Source of the DNA: Bifiguratus adelaidae
Lineage: Eukaryota; Mucoromycota; Endogonomycetes; Endogonales
Assembly: GCA_002261195.1 (NCBI GenBank)
Contig: MVBO01000042.1
Span: 39,573-103,572 of the forward strand
Direction: 5' to 3'
Length of the DNA stretch: 64,000 bases
Below, piece after piece: positions 11,689 through 22,071 of the stretch (position 1 is its first letter; each line of letters starts with the position of its first letter). A model generated the notes under the pieces. It did no database searches. It was given only the letters and a program-made list of their open reading frames with translations, and was not told the DNA's origin. The position numbers and the translations under genes were made by a program.

Positions 11689-12783
11689 CTAATTGTCTAC
11701 ATGGATATTTTTGATCTGATCTGACAGGTCGTCTGCCTTTGCTCCCAAGTTGCGCAATGTGTTGCCGTCATAACCATGCACGGTCAAATCTTGTCGTGTT
11801 TCGGATGGATCATCCAGCGTCTGCTCCAAATAAAAGTTCTGAGAATGCCGCAGATCAGCAAGAGCAAGAACGTGGGTCAGGATCAGGTACCGTGACTCAC
11901 CAAGAACCCTTCACGCGTCAGCCAACCCTTCTGATTGGCGCCAAACCGTTGACCCATCTGACTTAAAAAGGCATCTGGTGCGTCCGATCCATTGGTGACC
12001 TTGATGAACTGCCGTAACTCATCTGGACACATGGCACCATCGTGGTCCTTGTCGAAAGCCGAAAAGATATCCGACAGTGCGTGTTGAAGAGGTGGACTTA
12101 GCTGGTCATCTTGTATCAGGGCCACCGCATCTGGAGATAGTCAGTGTTTAGCGTCGCTAGCAAGTAGATTGTCTTACCTTCGTCTCCTTCGTACCCATCT
12201 AATATCCTGTTGATCTCCTGCTCTAATCCTCTCAATTCCTCATTTTCGGGCTCAATGACCTCTCCAATCTCGATGATGCTTAAAGCCCCCTCCAAGCGAT
12301 TCATCACAAATAGAACAAAGGCCAGAATGTAGTAACAGGCTGCGTTTGTGGGATAGAATTCTAACAACACGGTTGAGCAAAGCGTTCGAAGGGTCGATAG
12401 AAGCGGCATCACAAGTGCTTACCTAATAGTTGTATCATGTCTTGAGATACCTCATTGAGGATACTCATGTCTTCTGTCTGTTGAAACCGTGAAAGTTGTT
12501 CTTTGGAGGATTCGAATCGATGGCTTGACGCTTGCCGCGCCTCCTCTTCGTTCCTGACTTTGCTACGCTCGGCCATACGTTCGTAGGCCTCCTCCCAATC
12601 CTTTGGCTCCTGTCCATAGGCTTCTTGTATCTCGCGACCAAGCTCGATGCCGGCCTCTGACACAATGGCATAAATGCTAAAGAGATCACCAAACTCTGTC
12701 AAGTATTTGCTACAGTGGCAGTCAGTCAACATGACATGTTCCCCTCCGATGCCCCTCACTCACTCCTTCCATGCGTCCTCCAT
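11689..12783 (-). CDS. EF-hand protein with TPR-like helices
   Basis: Five exons, 12783-12764, 12709-12423, 12360-12178, 12130-11901 and 11838-11689, all phase-consistent, give 289 residues. A helical TPR-like segment (about residues 103-155: NAACYYILAFVLFVMNRLEG, EPENEELRGLEQEIN) is followed by a canonical calcium-binding EF loop, DKDHDGAMCPDEL, at about residue 190. The tail NFYLEQTLDDPSETRQDL with HGYDGNTLRNLG completes it. TPR plus EF-hand combinations are known in calcium-binding tetratricopeptide proteins; I cannot name an orthologue. The first exon is only 20 bases if the start is the Met of MEDAWKD. The frame is open upstream for 13 codons (YGVYAIYANHV) to a TAA, so a further 5' exon is possible. 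The start lies 70 bases from that of the divergent PH-domain gene. Confidence 0.78.
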
Positions 12784-12853
12784 AACGTGATTTGCATATA
12801 TAGCATAGACGCCATATGTGCTCTCTCTTTATTTCATAACGAATGTGAGCTAC

Positions 12854-14649
12854 ATGGAAGTACGAAAGACCTTAACGCACCAAGAGACGCCTATCTCGCC
12901 TACAGTACTGCCAGTTGCACCCTTCAAGAAGGAGCTTGCATTCTCGTCAGATGAGGATGAAGTGAGAGAGTTCGAAGTGGATGGGAAACCTCTCCGGTCA
13001 CATTTCCGACGACAGCGGTCTATCGCCTACGATATTGAGGAGGATGAGGAGGACGAGGATGATGCTATTGATAGAGCTTCGGCTACGGCAGATGACGTCT
13101 TGCATAATGAAGTTCCCATCCGGTCTGGGTACCTGCTCAAGAAGGGCGAGAAGCGAAGGGTAAGTGGTGGTACAAGTGCGGAAGCGCTCGACTCATGCTT
13201 GCTGCCTAGACGTGGAAAAAGCGCTGGTTCGTACTTCGGTCAACACGTTTAGCGTACTACAAGGATTCCAAAGAGTATGAACTCTTGCACAATATCGAGA
13301 TTGAGGACATTCACAGTGTTGGCGAAGTCTTGGGTCTCAAGGACAAAAAGTATGTCTTCTCGATTGTCACTCCGAGGAGAACGTATTATATCCAAGCAGA
13401 GGATCGTCAGGATATGGAAGAATGGATTAGTGCGATGGCCGAGCTCATCAAGGCTTCGGAAGATGGTGAATCGCCACGGGATCGTCTAGTGACCGAACGT
13501 CAGCCAATCGGCATCCATTTAGGCAAGACCAACACCGGTTCGTCTGCGTCCACGTCTCTTTCACCCACAAGCCCAGTCTCGATACTCAAGACCTCACCTT
13601 CTTACAATGCCCGACAGCAACAATTGAGGAAACTCAGCAAAGAATCTGTAGTTCTTCCACCACCCGCGTCAAGCAGTTCAGCAGAAGCTGCACGATCCTT
13701 TCCGAATTCCATGCCCTCTCCTTTGCCTATCAAACATCCAAGTACAAGAGGGTTCTCCGTTCATTCGCAACAAGATCGTTCGAATGCACCCACCATACCA
13801 ATATCATCCAGCCTAGCGTCAACCATATCTAATGCTCAGTCCAATAGCGACTTTCTTTCTCAATCTCTTACCACTACGTATTCAGTTCCGTCGCCGTCAT
13901 CACCACTTAATCCTATCGCAGAGATGAATTTCTTCACCAGCGATATTGCTAATAGTTCCGAGGATGAGGAGTTCTTACCCGATCATACTGGAGAACATTC
14001 CCTTGCCGCCAAACCGTCCACCAGTGATGTTGGCGTACGGCACCAGCCAAGCTCAGCCAGCCACAATGTCGAGCATACCGCCGATGCACTTAATTCATTA
14101 CGCATTTCTTTGCCAGACGATGCAGAGCCATCCGCACCACAATCAATTCCACACCCTGCGCAACCAGCAGGATCAAAGCAGGTCTCTTACCTCAAGTTTG
14201 CCTCCACCACAGGCCCAAGGGCAGATGATGAAAGCGAGCAACGGGTGGTGCTCTCGGAGGAGGACCGTAATCGTGTCTTGTGGGAAGGTTATCTGCAAAA
14301 ACTCACACGAAACAGGACATGGCGCAAGCGCTGGTTTGTGTTGCGGAATAACTCATTGGCCTATTATAAGAACAACAAGGTAAATGTGCACCGGTTTTTG
14401 GCGCCATCAGGCTCTGACTCTTTTTCACAGGAGTATGCTCCTCAACGCATTATACCCGCCTCATCCATCATTGATGCATTGGAGATCGATGCAATGTCCA
14501 AGCATAAGTTACATTGCATGAAGTTGATCGTCCCCAAGCGAGCCTACATTCTTTGCGCAGACACCCAAGAAGAATTGGAACAATGTTTGAACGGATTTGC
14601 GACCGTCATTGAACGCGTGCGAGGAGGACAGGAGGAAGAGGATACATGA
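12854..14649 (+). CDS. Dual PH-domain protein (Opy1-like)
   Basis: Exons 12854-13159, 13210-14379 and 14431-14649 give 564 residues. The first PH domain begins IRSGYLLKKGEKRR, continues across the first intron with TWKKRWFVLRSTRLAYYKD, and ends QDMEEWISAMAEL (about residues 90-195). The second begins LWEGYLQKLTRNRTWRKRWF and ends EELEQCLNGFATVIE (about 455-555). A Ser/Pro-rich, probably disordered linker of about 250 residues separates them, and the N terminus is acidic. Two-PH architecture recalls yeast Opy1, a PI(4,5)P2 sensor that modulates PIP5-kinase at the plasma membrane; this is an analogy by architecture. The second intron (14380-14430) is 51 bases, in frame and stop-free, so retention would insert 17 residues into PH2. 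The start is the first in-frame ATG of a frame open from the first exon. Confidence 0.85.
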
Positions 14650-14851
14650 TACCTTTCTTCGGTTAGTTTATGTAATATGTCTCTCATTATCACCTAGTCG
14701 CCGTAATAAATATCGCCCCGGCATAATTGCCAACGTATATGTGTCCTTGAAACAGAGCTGGATGGTTCTTTTACCTTATGATTCGCTTCCAAGATGACAT
14801 TCGACCATTTTGTTGACCTTTGCGTCCTCTATATTTGTCCCAAAGGGAGAA

Positions 14852-16044
14852 TTACGGTTCACTCAGTTCTGCCTCATGTCCCGGACTGACTAGATCGTCC
14901 CCAGTCTGACCTCCATCCTCTTCCTGCTGCTCATACAGGCCTGCCTCCGTTTCCTGCCCATTCTCAATCTTGCGCTGTGGGATAGCGGCAAGAAATGCTT
15001 TTTGCCAATCATGCGTTTCAGTATAACGTAAGAGGATCTCAAAAACTAGATACCATGTCAGCTCGAGGTAAAAATTTGGGTAGCCACCAAAGCCTTACCG
15101 TGATTAACAGTTAGCACTTTCCGAGAATTGAGCTTGATGTAATCGCCAATGGGAAGTTGTGCAGACTTGATACCCAGCGTCTTGGCCTTGTTCTCGCATA
15201 GCAGCTATGGTACCTTAGTCCAATATCTAGCATGTAAAAGGCACATACTTTGTGGCGATTGTGATCGACAATTCCGCCAATCACGTATACCTTTGATTCG
15301 TCTAATGTCTCGCACACATCTGTAGCATCAGCGCTCAAGTAAATCAACTCGTCCTTGTCAAAGATTTGTTCAATCGGTCTCGTTTCCCATTTGACATGGG
15401 CCCATCGCGAATGGTCATCGTGTCGGCTTTTGAATCCTTGCGCTATTTTGGAGGTATTTTTATCTTGTGAGGTGACGGTGAATGGAATCGGGTGTTGTGT
15501 GAGGCGGTTTTGGGAATGGCATCGTGTGATTTGTTGTAGCATGGATTTGATTTCCTATCACGCCATCAGTGCTTTTCGACAACATCGTTTCATCAGGGCA
15601 AGGCTTACTTTGTCCATCATGAGATCGTCAAATGCGCAATCTATGGCAATGCGCACTCTACATGGTGTTTGCTCTTCTGGTTTGGCTCTTTTCGGTGGAG
15701 GCTGCGCAAGACCTATTGAACATTGCCAGTGAGATCAGAACGGGCACGCGCAGAACTACAAGGGCTGTACCTGCAACGATAGCCTCGTGCCGTTCCCTCT
15801 TTTTGAGTTTCCTCTTTTCCTTTTCTATCGCTCTCTTCTCGTCTTTGGTCGCCTCGAAGCGCCGTTGCTTCAGTAACCGCTTTTGTGATCTTTTACTAAG
15901 ACCATCGAATGCGGGATCGTCTTTCGGGATTTCATGGTGAGGTCGCCATTTGGGGTGACGCACCACCGAATCTGCCTCAGACGATCCTTCGCTCGGTAAT
16001 CGACCCTCTTCATGGTCGTCAATGTCACCGTTTTCCGAAGACAT
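14852..16044 (-). CDS. TRM10: tRNA (guanine-9-N1)-methyltransferase Trm10
   Basis: Exons 16044-15771, 15712-15609, 15554-15249, 15204-15099 and 15045-14852 give 327 residues. It is a SPOUT-fold enzyme that uses S-adenosylmethionine to methylate N1 of G9 in tRNAs. The N terminus holds the basic coiled stretch LSKRSQKRLLKQRRFEATKD typical of the family. The catalytic SPOUT part shows CRVRIAIDCAFDDLMMDKE, HSQNR, the signature ESKVYVIGGIVDHNRHK, then SAQLPIGDYIKLNSRKVLTV followed by NHVFEILLRY. The C-terminal tail is acidic. Gene length and motif order match the family. It is divergent with SYS1: only 43 bases separate the two start codons. Confidence 0.95.
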
Positions 16045-16087
16045 GTCCGTAGACCAATAATTGACGCGTGATTGAATTCTTTAGCAC

Positions 16088-16817
16088 ATGTCAGCCAAGA
16101 GGCCAACGGCATTTAGGCTGACGGGGTGGGATCCTCTTCTCATCGTATCGCAGGTATGCTCTATATACTGCTTATGACCTGCAGTGCTTCCTTACTGTGT
16201 GCTAAGAATGTCTCCTCTCACTGCAGATTATCTCCCTCCAAGCCGTCTATTATGTATCACTTTCACTCGCAGTACTTCTTTGCTTGCTGTTGACGGGACG
16301 GGATATATCCCTCGACTATGTCCTGAGTTATCGGGAGATACGAGCAGATACAACGCTAGGTTGGTCGATCATGCTGGCATTTCTTATCAACGCTGCTGCC
16401 ATGTAAGTCGTGTTCTGGCATCTGTGACCCTCTCGCTGACTTTTCCTCGCTGTCGACAGCGTCTTGGTGATGGTTGTCTTGATACAGCGCGCCAAACTCA
16501 TTCTAGACTTTAGCGTCACCCTACATGCTTACCACCTCCTCTTTACCACCTATTACTCTGGCCATATCCCAACATCCTTCATGTGGTGGGCACTCAATGT
16601 ACTCACCTGTACCATCATGACATTGGGTGGCGAATGGGCCTGCATGCGGAAAGAAATGGAACCTATCGCTTTAGAACATGGAGAGCAACGGAGTAGACCT
16701 ACATCCACCAATTGGGAAGAAGGCGAATCATCAGCGCCTACTCGGAAACCCAACATCCTCAAGGGCAAAGGTGCTGCCTATGAGTCTGTACCCATGGACG
16801 ATCTGAATACAACGTAG
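16088..16817 (+). CDS. SYS1: Sys1 Golgi membrane protein
   Basis: Exons 16088-16153, 16227-16402 and 16460-16817 give 199 residues. Sys1 is a multispanning Golgi protein that recruits the small GTPase Arl3 (ARFRP1), and through it Arl1 and golgins, for endosome-Golgi traffic. The start MSAKRPTAFRLTGWDPLLIV followed by SQIISLQAVYY is the family signature. Later come LDYVLSYREIRADTTLGWSI, LIQRAKLILDFSVTLHAYH and WWALNVLTCTIMTLGGEWAC followed by MRKEMEPI. Four hydrophobic helices are visible, with a hydrophilic C-terminal tail of about 50 residues. It probably shares a bidirectional promoter with TRM10. Confidence 0.95.
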
Positions 16818-17035
16818 TTGACCAAAATACTCGCATACATGTTAGAATCCTTGATTATCCTTCCTTCCATTGTTTAAGTAATCATTGAGCCATTATCGTA
16901 AAACATGGTAAAGAGTTGAACGTTTGGGGCGGTAGGTCAACACGTTGCATCTATGCTATCATGCTCATCATGGTGTAGGCTAGCAAGTAAGGACGTGACA
17001 TTGCTATATAGTCTGGTCATCCGACAATTGGCGGC

Positions 17036-20000
17036 ATGGCAGAGCCATCAAACTCACCCGATGCCAAAGCTCGGGGGGATGCACAAGCATCGCTTTCCTA
17101 TATGCAGTCGGAACGGATGTCATACTTCAGTGGGAGCCTACTTACTGATGCCGGAAGCTTGCCCAAAGAAATGTCGACAAGGTTAACGCCTACGCGCTCG
17201 GTCACGCAAAGGAACCCCCGATTGGCGAGTATCACGTCTGTCGACACGACGCGACGTTCGCGCGGCTTCAACGCCTACGATTCGTCGGAAGTTCGATCAC
17301 CGGTATCGGCGACTCCGACCTCCGCCCAAAACGCTTCCTTCTCAACTACCATTGCCCACCAGAGTCCGTTTCCCCCGGTCCGGCGATCGAGTCAGCAACA
17401 TCGAAAGGGCAGTACGAATGATCTACCGCCGATTGCTCCACCGCACAAATACTATCCTACGGAGCGCTTACAAAGTCCCCTAATCCCGCCCAACGATCCG
17501 GGGTTTTCAACCAGTCAATCAACTTCCAATGAGGAAGCCTCAACGGGTGGGCTTGTGGACTCACCGGACGAGATTGTACAGCCCGATCTTGCTCTCGAAA
17601 GTGATCAAAACGCTTCAATGTCTGACTTTACCCCCCGTGAAAGACCAGTGTCTCTCATCCAAGTGCGACCCATTCAGTCAGCATCGTCCATGACCGAAAA
17701 CAGTGAAGTCGGAAGTACATTTACGCTCGATCCACTGGAGGAAGATGACGGAGAAGCAACGAGTGCATCGTTCTTCGCATTAGAGTCGCAAAAGAATGGA
17801 TTTTGGAGCGAATCAAGTAGTCCTAGACCGAGGTCTTCGTCCTTGAAATTCACTTCAGCCGCAGAAGAAGCGTCAAAGTCATTCAGACGAAGCGAGTTAC
17901 AGCGGACCCCATCATCACCTGTCTCAAAAATCATTATCCCTCCTCCAAGAACGTCTTCTGAAAGAGCAAAACAGCATATTCGGCCGCCTTCGCCGGTGAA
18001 GCAATCGTCATCACGTCCACCGCAATTTGCCGAGAGATCATTCTCATTCAGATACGGCGCGCCCGAAAGTATTGGCTCCACGTCTGATAAGATACAGAGG
18101 CACAAAACCTCGCCTCATACCTCTCCAAACGTCGAAAAGTCATTCTTTACACAAAGTCGTCACAACATGTCGGACACAACTCTCAGCAACGGTTATAACC
18201 GAGGACCTCATTCTCCAGCCTTTGCCAGCACACCATCTGTGTATCCAGCCCTCTTATCCAAAGTTGCCGCGCTCTTTCGTCAGAAAATCGTGGTGTCAAC
18301 TCGAATTAAAGACAATTTGGAATACAAGGATTCCTTCGATGGAGAGGAGGCAGTGGTAAGTGGTTGCGCTTAACAACGGGGAACTATTGGACAAAGATAC
18401 TCATCATCAATACGCTGTAGACCATAATCGCGTCCATCCTCAGGACCAGCGATCGCAACTTGGCTCTCTTACTGGGTCGTGCGATAGACGCGCAAAAGTT
18501 CTTTCACGATGTCAATTATGAGCACCGCCTTCGCGATTCAGCGAACGAGTTGTATCGATTTCGGGACATTATAAGCGTGCCTCAGCGTCTTGAGAAGCAT
18601 TCACGCGCACCTTCTGATTTCAGTTCCACTCCTTCAATCAGTGAGCTGGAGGAAGATGCTGTGACTCGGAAAGAAGATGTGGACGCGGTTGGTGACGGCA
18701 ATCAATACCTCAATGAAGCTGGCGATCTGCCGAATGGCGTTTTCACGTTACTTACTGATTGCTACTCACCAACGTGTTCGCGGGGCAAACTTTGCTACAG
18801 CATTGCCTGTCCACGAAGACTAGAGCAGGTGAGTTCAGCAGGTAATTGATGGATCTCGGAGTAGCTTAACTCTTCTTTCAGCGGGCACGAATGGAAATTA
18901 CTCATGAGGGCAATCTACAGAGGTCTATGAGCAGGTTGTCTATCCACGAACAGGTAATTCTGCTGCAGTTCTCTTTATTGTAGCATTTATGCCAATCGAT
19001 GTTCAGGATCAGCGTCTGTGGTCTCTATCAGCACCCAGTGATATCGCGAACTCAGTCAACAGTCAGGAGAGGAAACGTCAGGAGGCTATATACGAGCTGA
19101 TATATACAGAAAAGGATTTTGTGCAAGATCTGGAATATGTTCACAAGGTAGAGTGAGGGGCAGCTGCTTAACGCACATGGAGCCTCATAAACGCTATAGT
19201 TCTGGATCGAACCTTTGCTCACTTCTGATATTATTCCGCAAGGAAGGCGCAATAATATCGTTCAGGAGATTTTTTGGAATATTGGAGATGTGTATGCCGT
19301 CAACTATGAACTATCTCAGGATCTGCAACGCTTGCAGAGTGCGAAAGCCATTGTAGATGAAATAGGCGACGTCATGCTGCAGCATGTTGATGGGTTTGAA
19401 CCATTCATCTGGTATGGAGCCCATCAGAAGGCAGGCCGATATGCTTTTCAAATGGAACGAGCGCAAAATCCAGTCTTCCAAGAGTTTGTGGAGGTAATGC
19501 CGACATAAACCTCCGCTTTATTGAGACCTTGTCTGATCCTATTGAACGCAGGCAACCGAGAGGTCACCGGAATCGCGAAAGCTGGAGATCAATGCATATC
19601 TCACAAAGCCCACCACACGATTGGGAAGATATCCATTACTGTTGGGTGAAATTCTCAAGCATACATCAGAAGGGCATCCGGATCGCGTCAAGATACCTGC
19701 GGTTGTAGAGAAGATCAAGAATTTCCTTGAGTCCGTCAATCTGGAAACTGGAAAGGCCGAAAATCGCTTTGCTCTGGCGCTTATTCGAGACCGACTTGCG
19801 TTCAAGCCGGGCTTTGAAACTGTGAGTATATTGGAATCAAACATACGCTTTATTGACAATCTGTAAAGGATCTGAAACTTGATGATGCAGATCGAGAGCT
19901 AATTCTCAAAGGTCCGCTGAAGAAGAAAGGGGGCACCGCGTCTGAATCTTCAGAGCTTCAAGTTTTCCTCTTCGATCACTATCTCTTGTTGACCAAAATC

Positions 20001-21652
20001 AAATTTACAAACAAGATGGAGCAGTACAAAGTCTACAAAAAGGTTCGCACCAGCAAGTGCTCCTTGATTTGTGCTGACCATGTTCACGCAGCCGATACCG
20101 TTGCAGCTCCTATCCGTTGCCTTACCTGATGCGCGAGATCAAACCCGCCGCACATCGTCTATCCTGTCATATGGCAGAAGCAATACCAATCACAGTATAT
20201 CCATGAAGCAGTCCATCACCTCCGACCAACAATCTGGTAGCAAAGCAGGCTACCCCATCCAAATCAATCATTTGGGCAAACGTGGTGGCCCGCCATTCAT
20301 CCTGTATGCACATACATTTGCTGCGCGAAGGCAATGGCTCGACAAGATTAATCGTCAGAAAAGTAATTTACAAGGCAAGGATAACATCTTTGAAATGATT
20401 CCAATCAGCCAAAAACAATTTCAAACTACCATTAACAAAGTCAATTGTTCTGCGACCTTTGGTAAGAGTTGACGTTCTAATTAGACATTCTTAATCTTAC
20501 GTTTTCTTCAGCTATAGGTCATACTCGGAAGACTATTCTCGGTACGGATCAAGGCATTTATCATGAAGAGAGCACAGATACCAATACCTGGAAACGCATC
20601 ATTCAACTGGAGAAGGTCTCGCAAGTTGAGATGATTGAAGACGCGCGTTTAATGATCGTCTTGGCGGATAAGCAACTGTATAGTTTTTCCTTTGATGTCT
20701 TCACGAGCACAGACCCGGCGCACAGACGAGGACGAAAAATCAGCGCGCACGTGTCTTTCTTCAAGGTAGGAGTGTGCTTGGACAAGACCTTGGTGTGCAT
20801 TGTAAAATCCACGACATTATCCTCCACCATCAAAACCCTCGAACCCATCATACAAACCGAAAAGAAATCCAAAACTAGCCTCAGCCGCCTGCTCGGCCGA
20901 AACTTTGATACACTGAAAGTTTATCGCGAGCTTTACATACCCACCGAGTCCACCTCTATACATTTACTCAAGACCAATCTTTGCATCGGCACAACAAAAG
21001 GCTTTGAAATCGTCGACCTCACATCACTCAATACTCAGGGTGAGTCTTGTTCCTCCACACACAGATTCCTACGACACCCTTCTGATCCGTTATGCTAGGA
21101 TTGTTGGATCCGGATGATGAGTCTCTTTTGTTTGTGCTCAAGCGCGAGAATATCCGACCCATATCTATTTACCGCATTAAGAATGGGGAATTTCTCTTGT
21201 GTTACGATGGTAAGCCCCTGTGCGATCTCTAATCATACATTAATCCGGATGAACATTTAGAATTTGCCTTCTTTGTGGACCGGCAAGGCAGAAGAACACG
21301 ACCCAATTGGATCATCAACTGGGAAGGCTCGCCTACCGCCTTTGCTCTTCAGTATCCCTATCTGATTGCATTCGAACCCTCTTTGATGGAAATTCGAAAC
21401 GTGATTACGGTGAGTTGCTGCTCTAATGACAACAAGAGAAACAGAAGATCATTTTATGTTCCCTGGAGTATTTACGAACATGTGCAACAGGGCTCTTTGG
21501 AACAAATCATTCTAGGAACCGGTATACGCTGTCTCAATGCAAGCTCACGCTCTAATGACGTGATCCACGGCGTCATGGAGGATGTTTCATTCCCCGACTA
21601 TCAATACGTGTTCCAAATACACCTTGTTGGAACCTATATAGACTCTAATTAA
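17036..21652 (+). CDS. Rho1 GEF, DEP-DH-PH-CNH (Rom2-like), paralogue 1
   Basis: Exchange factor expected to activate Rho1 at the plasma membrane for cell-wall integrity signalling. Twelve exons: 17036-18355, 18421-18828, 18882-18953, 19007-19147, 19200-19493, 19552-19821, 19869-20042, 20092-20461, 20512-21039, 21099-21209, 21261-21409 and 21491-21652, giving 1,332 residues with consistent phases. A Ser-rich N terminus (about 400 residues) precedes a DEP domain (about 400-490, YPALLSKVAALFRQKIVVST). The DH domain is at about 620-830 (RQEAIYELIYTEKDFVQDLE; LGRYPLLLGEILKH), PH at about 845-985 (GPLKKKG, LQVFLFDHYLLLTK), and CNH at about 1015-1310 (TILGTDQGIYHE, SIHLLKTNLCIGTTKGFEIV, NWEGSPTAFALQYPYLIAFE). 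One intron ends in AAG (19868) and one has an unusual GTTCGC donor (20043). The next gene is a tandem paralogue. Confidence 0.93.
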
Positions 21653-22071
21653 CCGAGATACTGTCCATGTGTACACAATATCATTGCATCCGAGGTCGTC
21701 TCCAAATTCAGACTGTACAACACCGCGAGGATTGTGAAAACACGTTTGCACACGTCGGTTGAGCCCGGAGCGTGGTGCATGCAGACTTTTCTCTGAGAAG
21801 AGTTTAATGACTCTGAAACGGCAAACAAAGCCTCAAAGCCTTGCTTGTGCACATCAGTGTGATTTTGAATCCCAGTAATCGGGTACTACGGCAGTCGATA
21901 AACTGGTCGACAATCGGGGTCACTTGTTCAGTGGGCTGGCACATGCGGGTCTTGCACTAGTATGCTAATGTATTGGAATGAGTCAACAAGGTAAGGGCTC
22001 CGTTATATAGTACCGCAAAGTGGCTTTTATTCAGACGATGAATTATTGTGCATCAGGTTGTTAGTCTTGGC
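21653..22071. other. Intergenic region between the two Rho GEF paralogues
   Basis: 419 bases separate the stop of paralogue 1 from the start of paralogue 2. It should carry the terminator of the first and promoter of the second. I see no repeat, RNA gene or conserved ORF. Confidence 0.5.
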
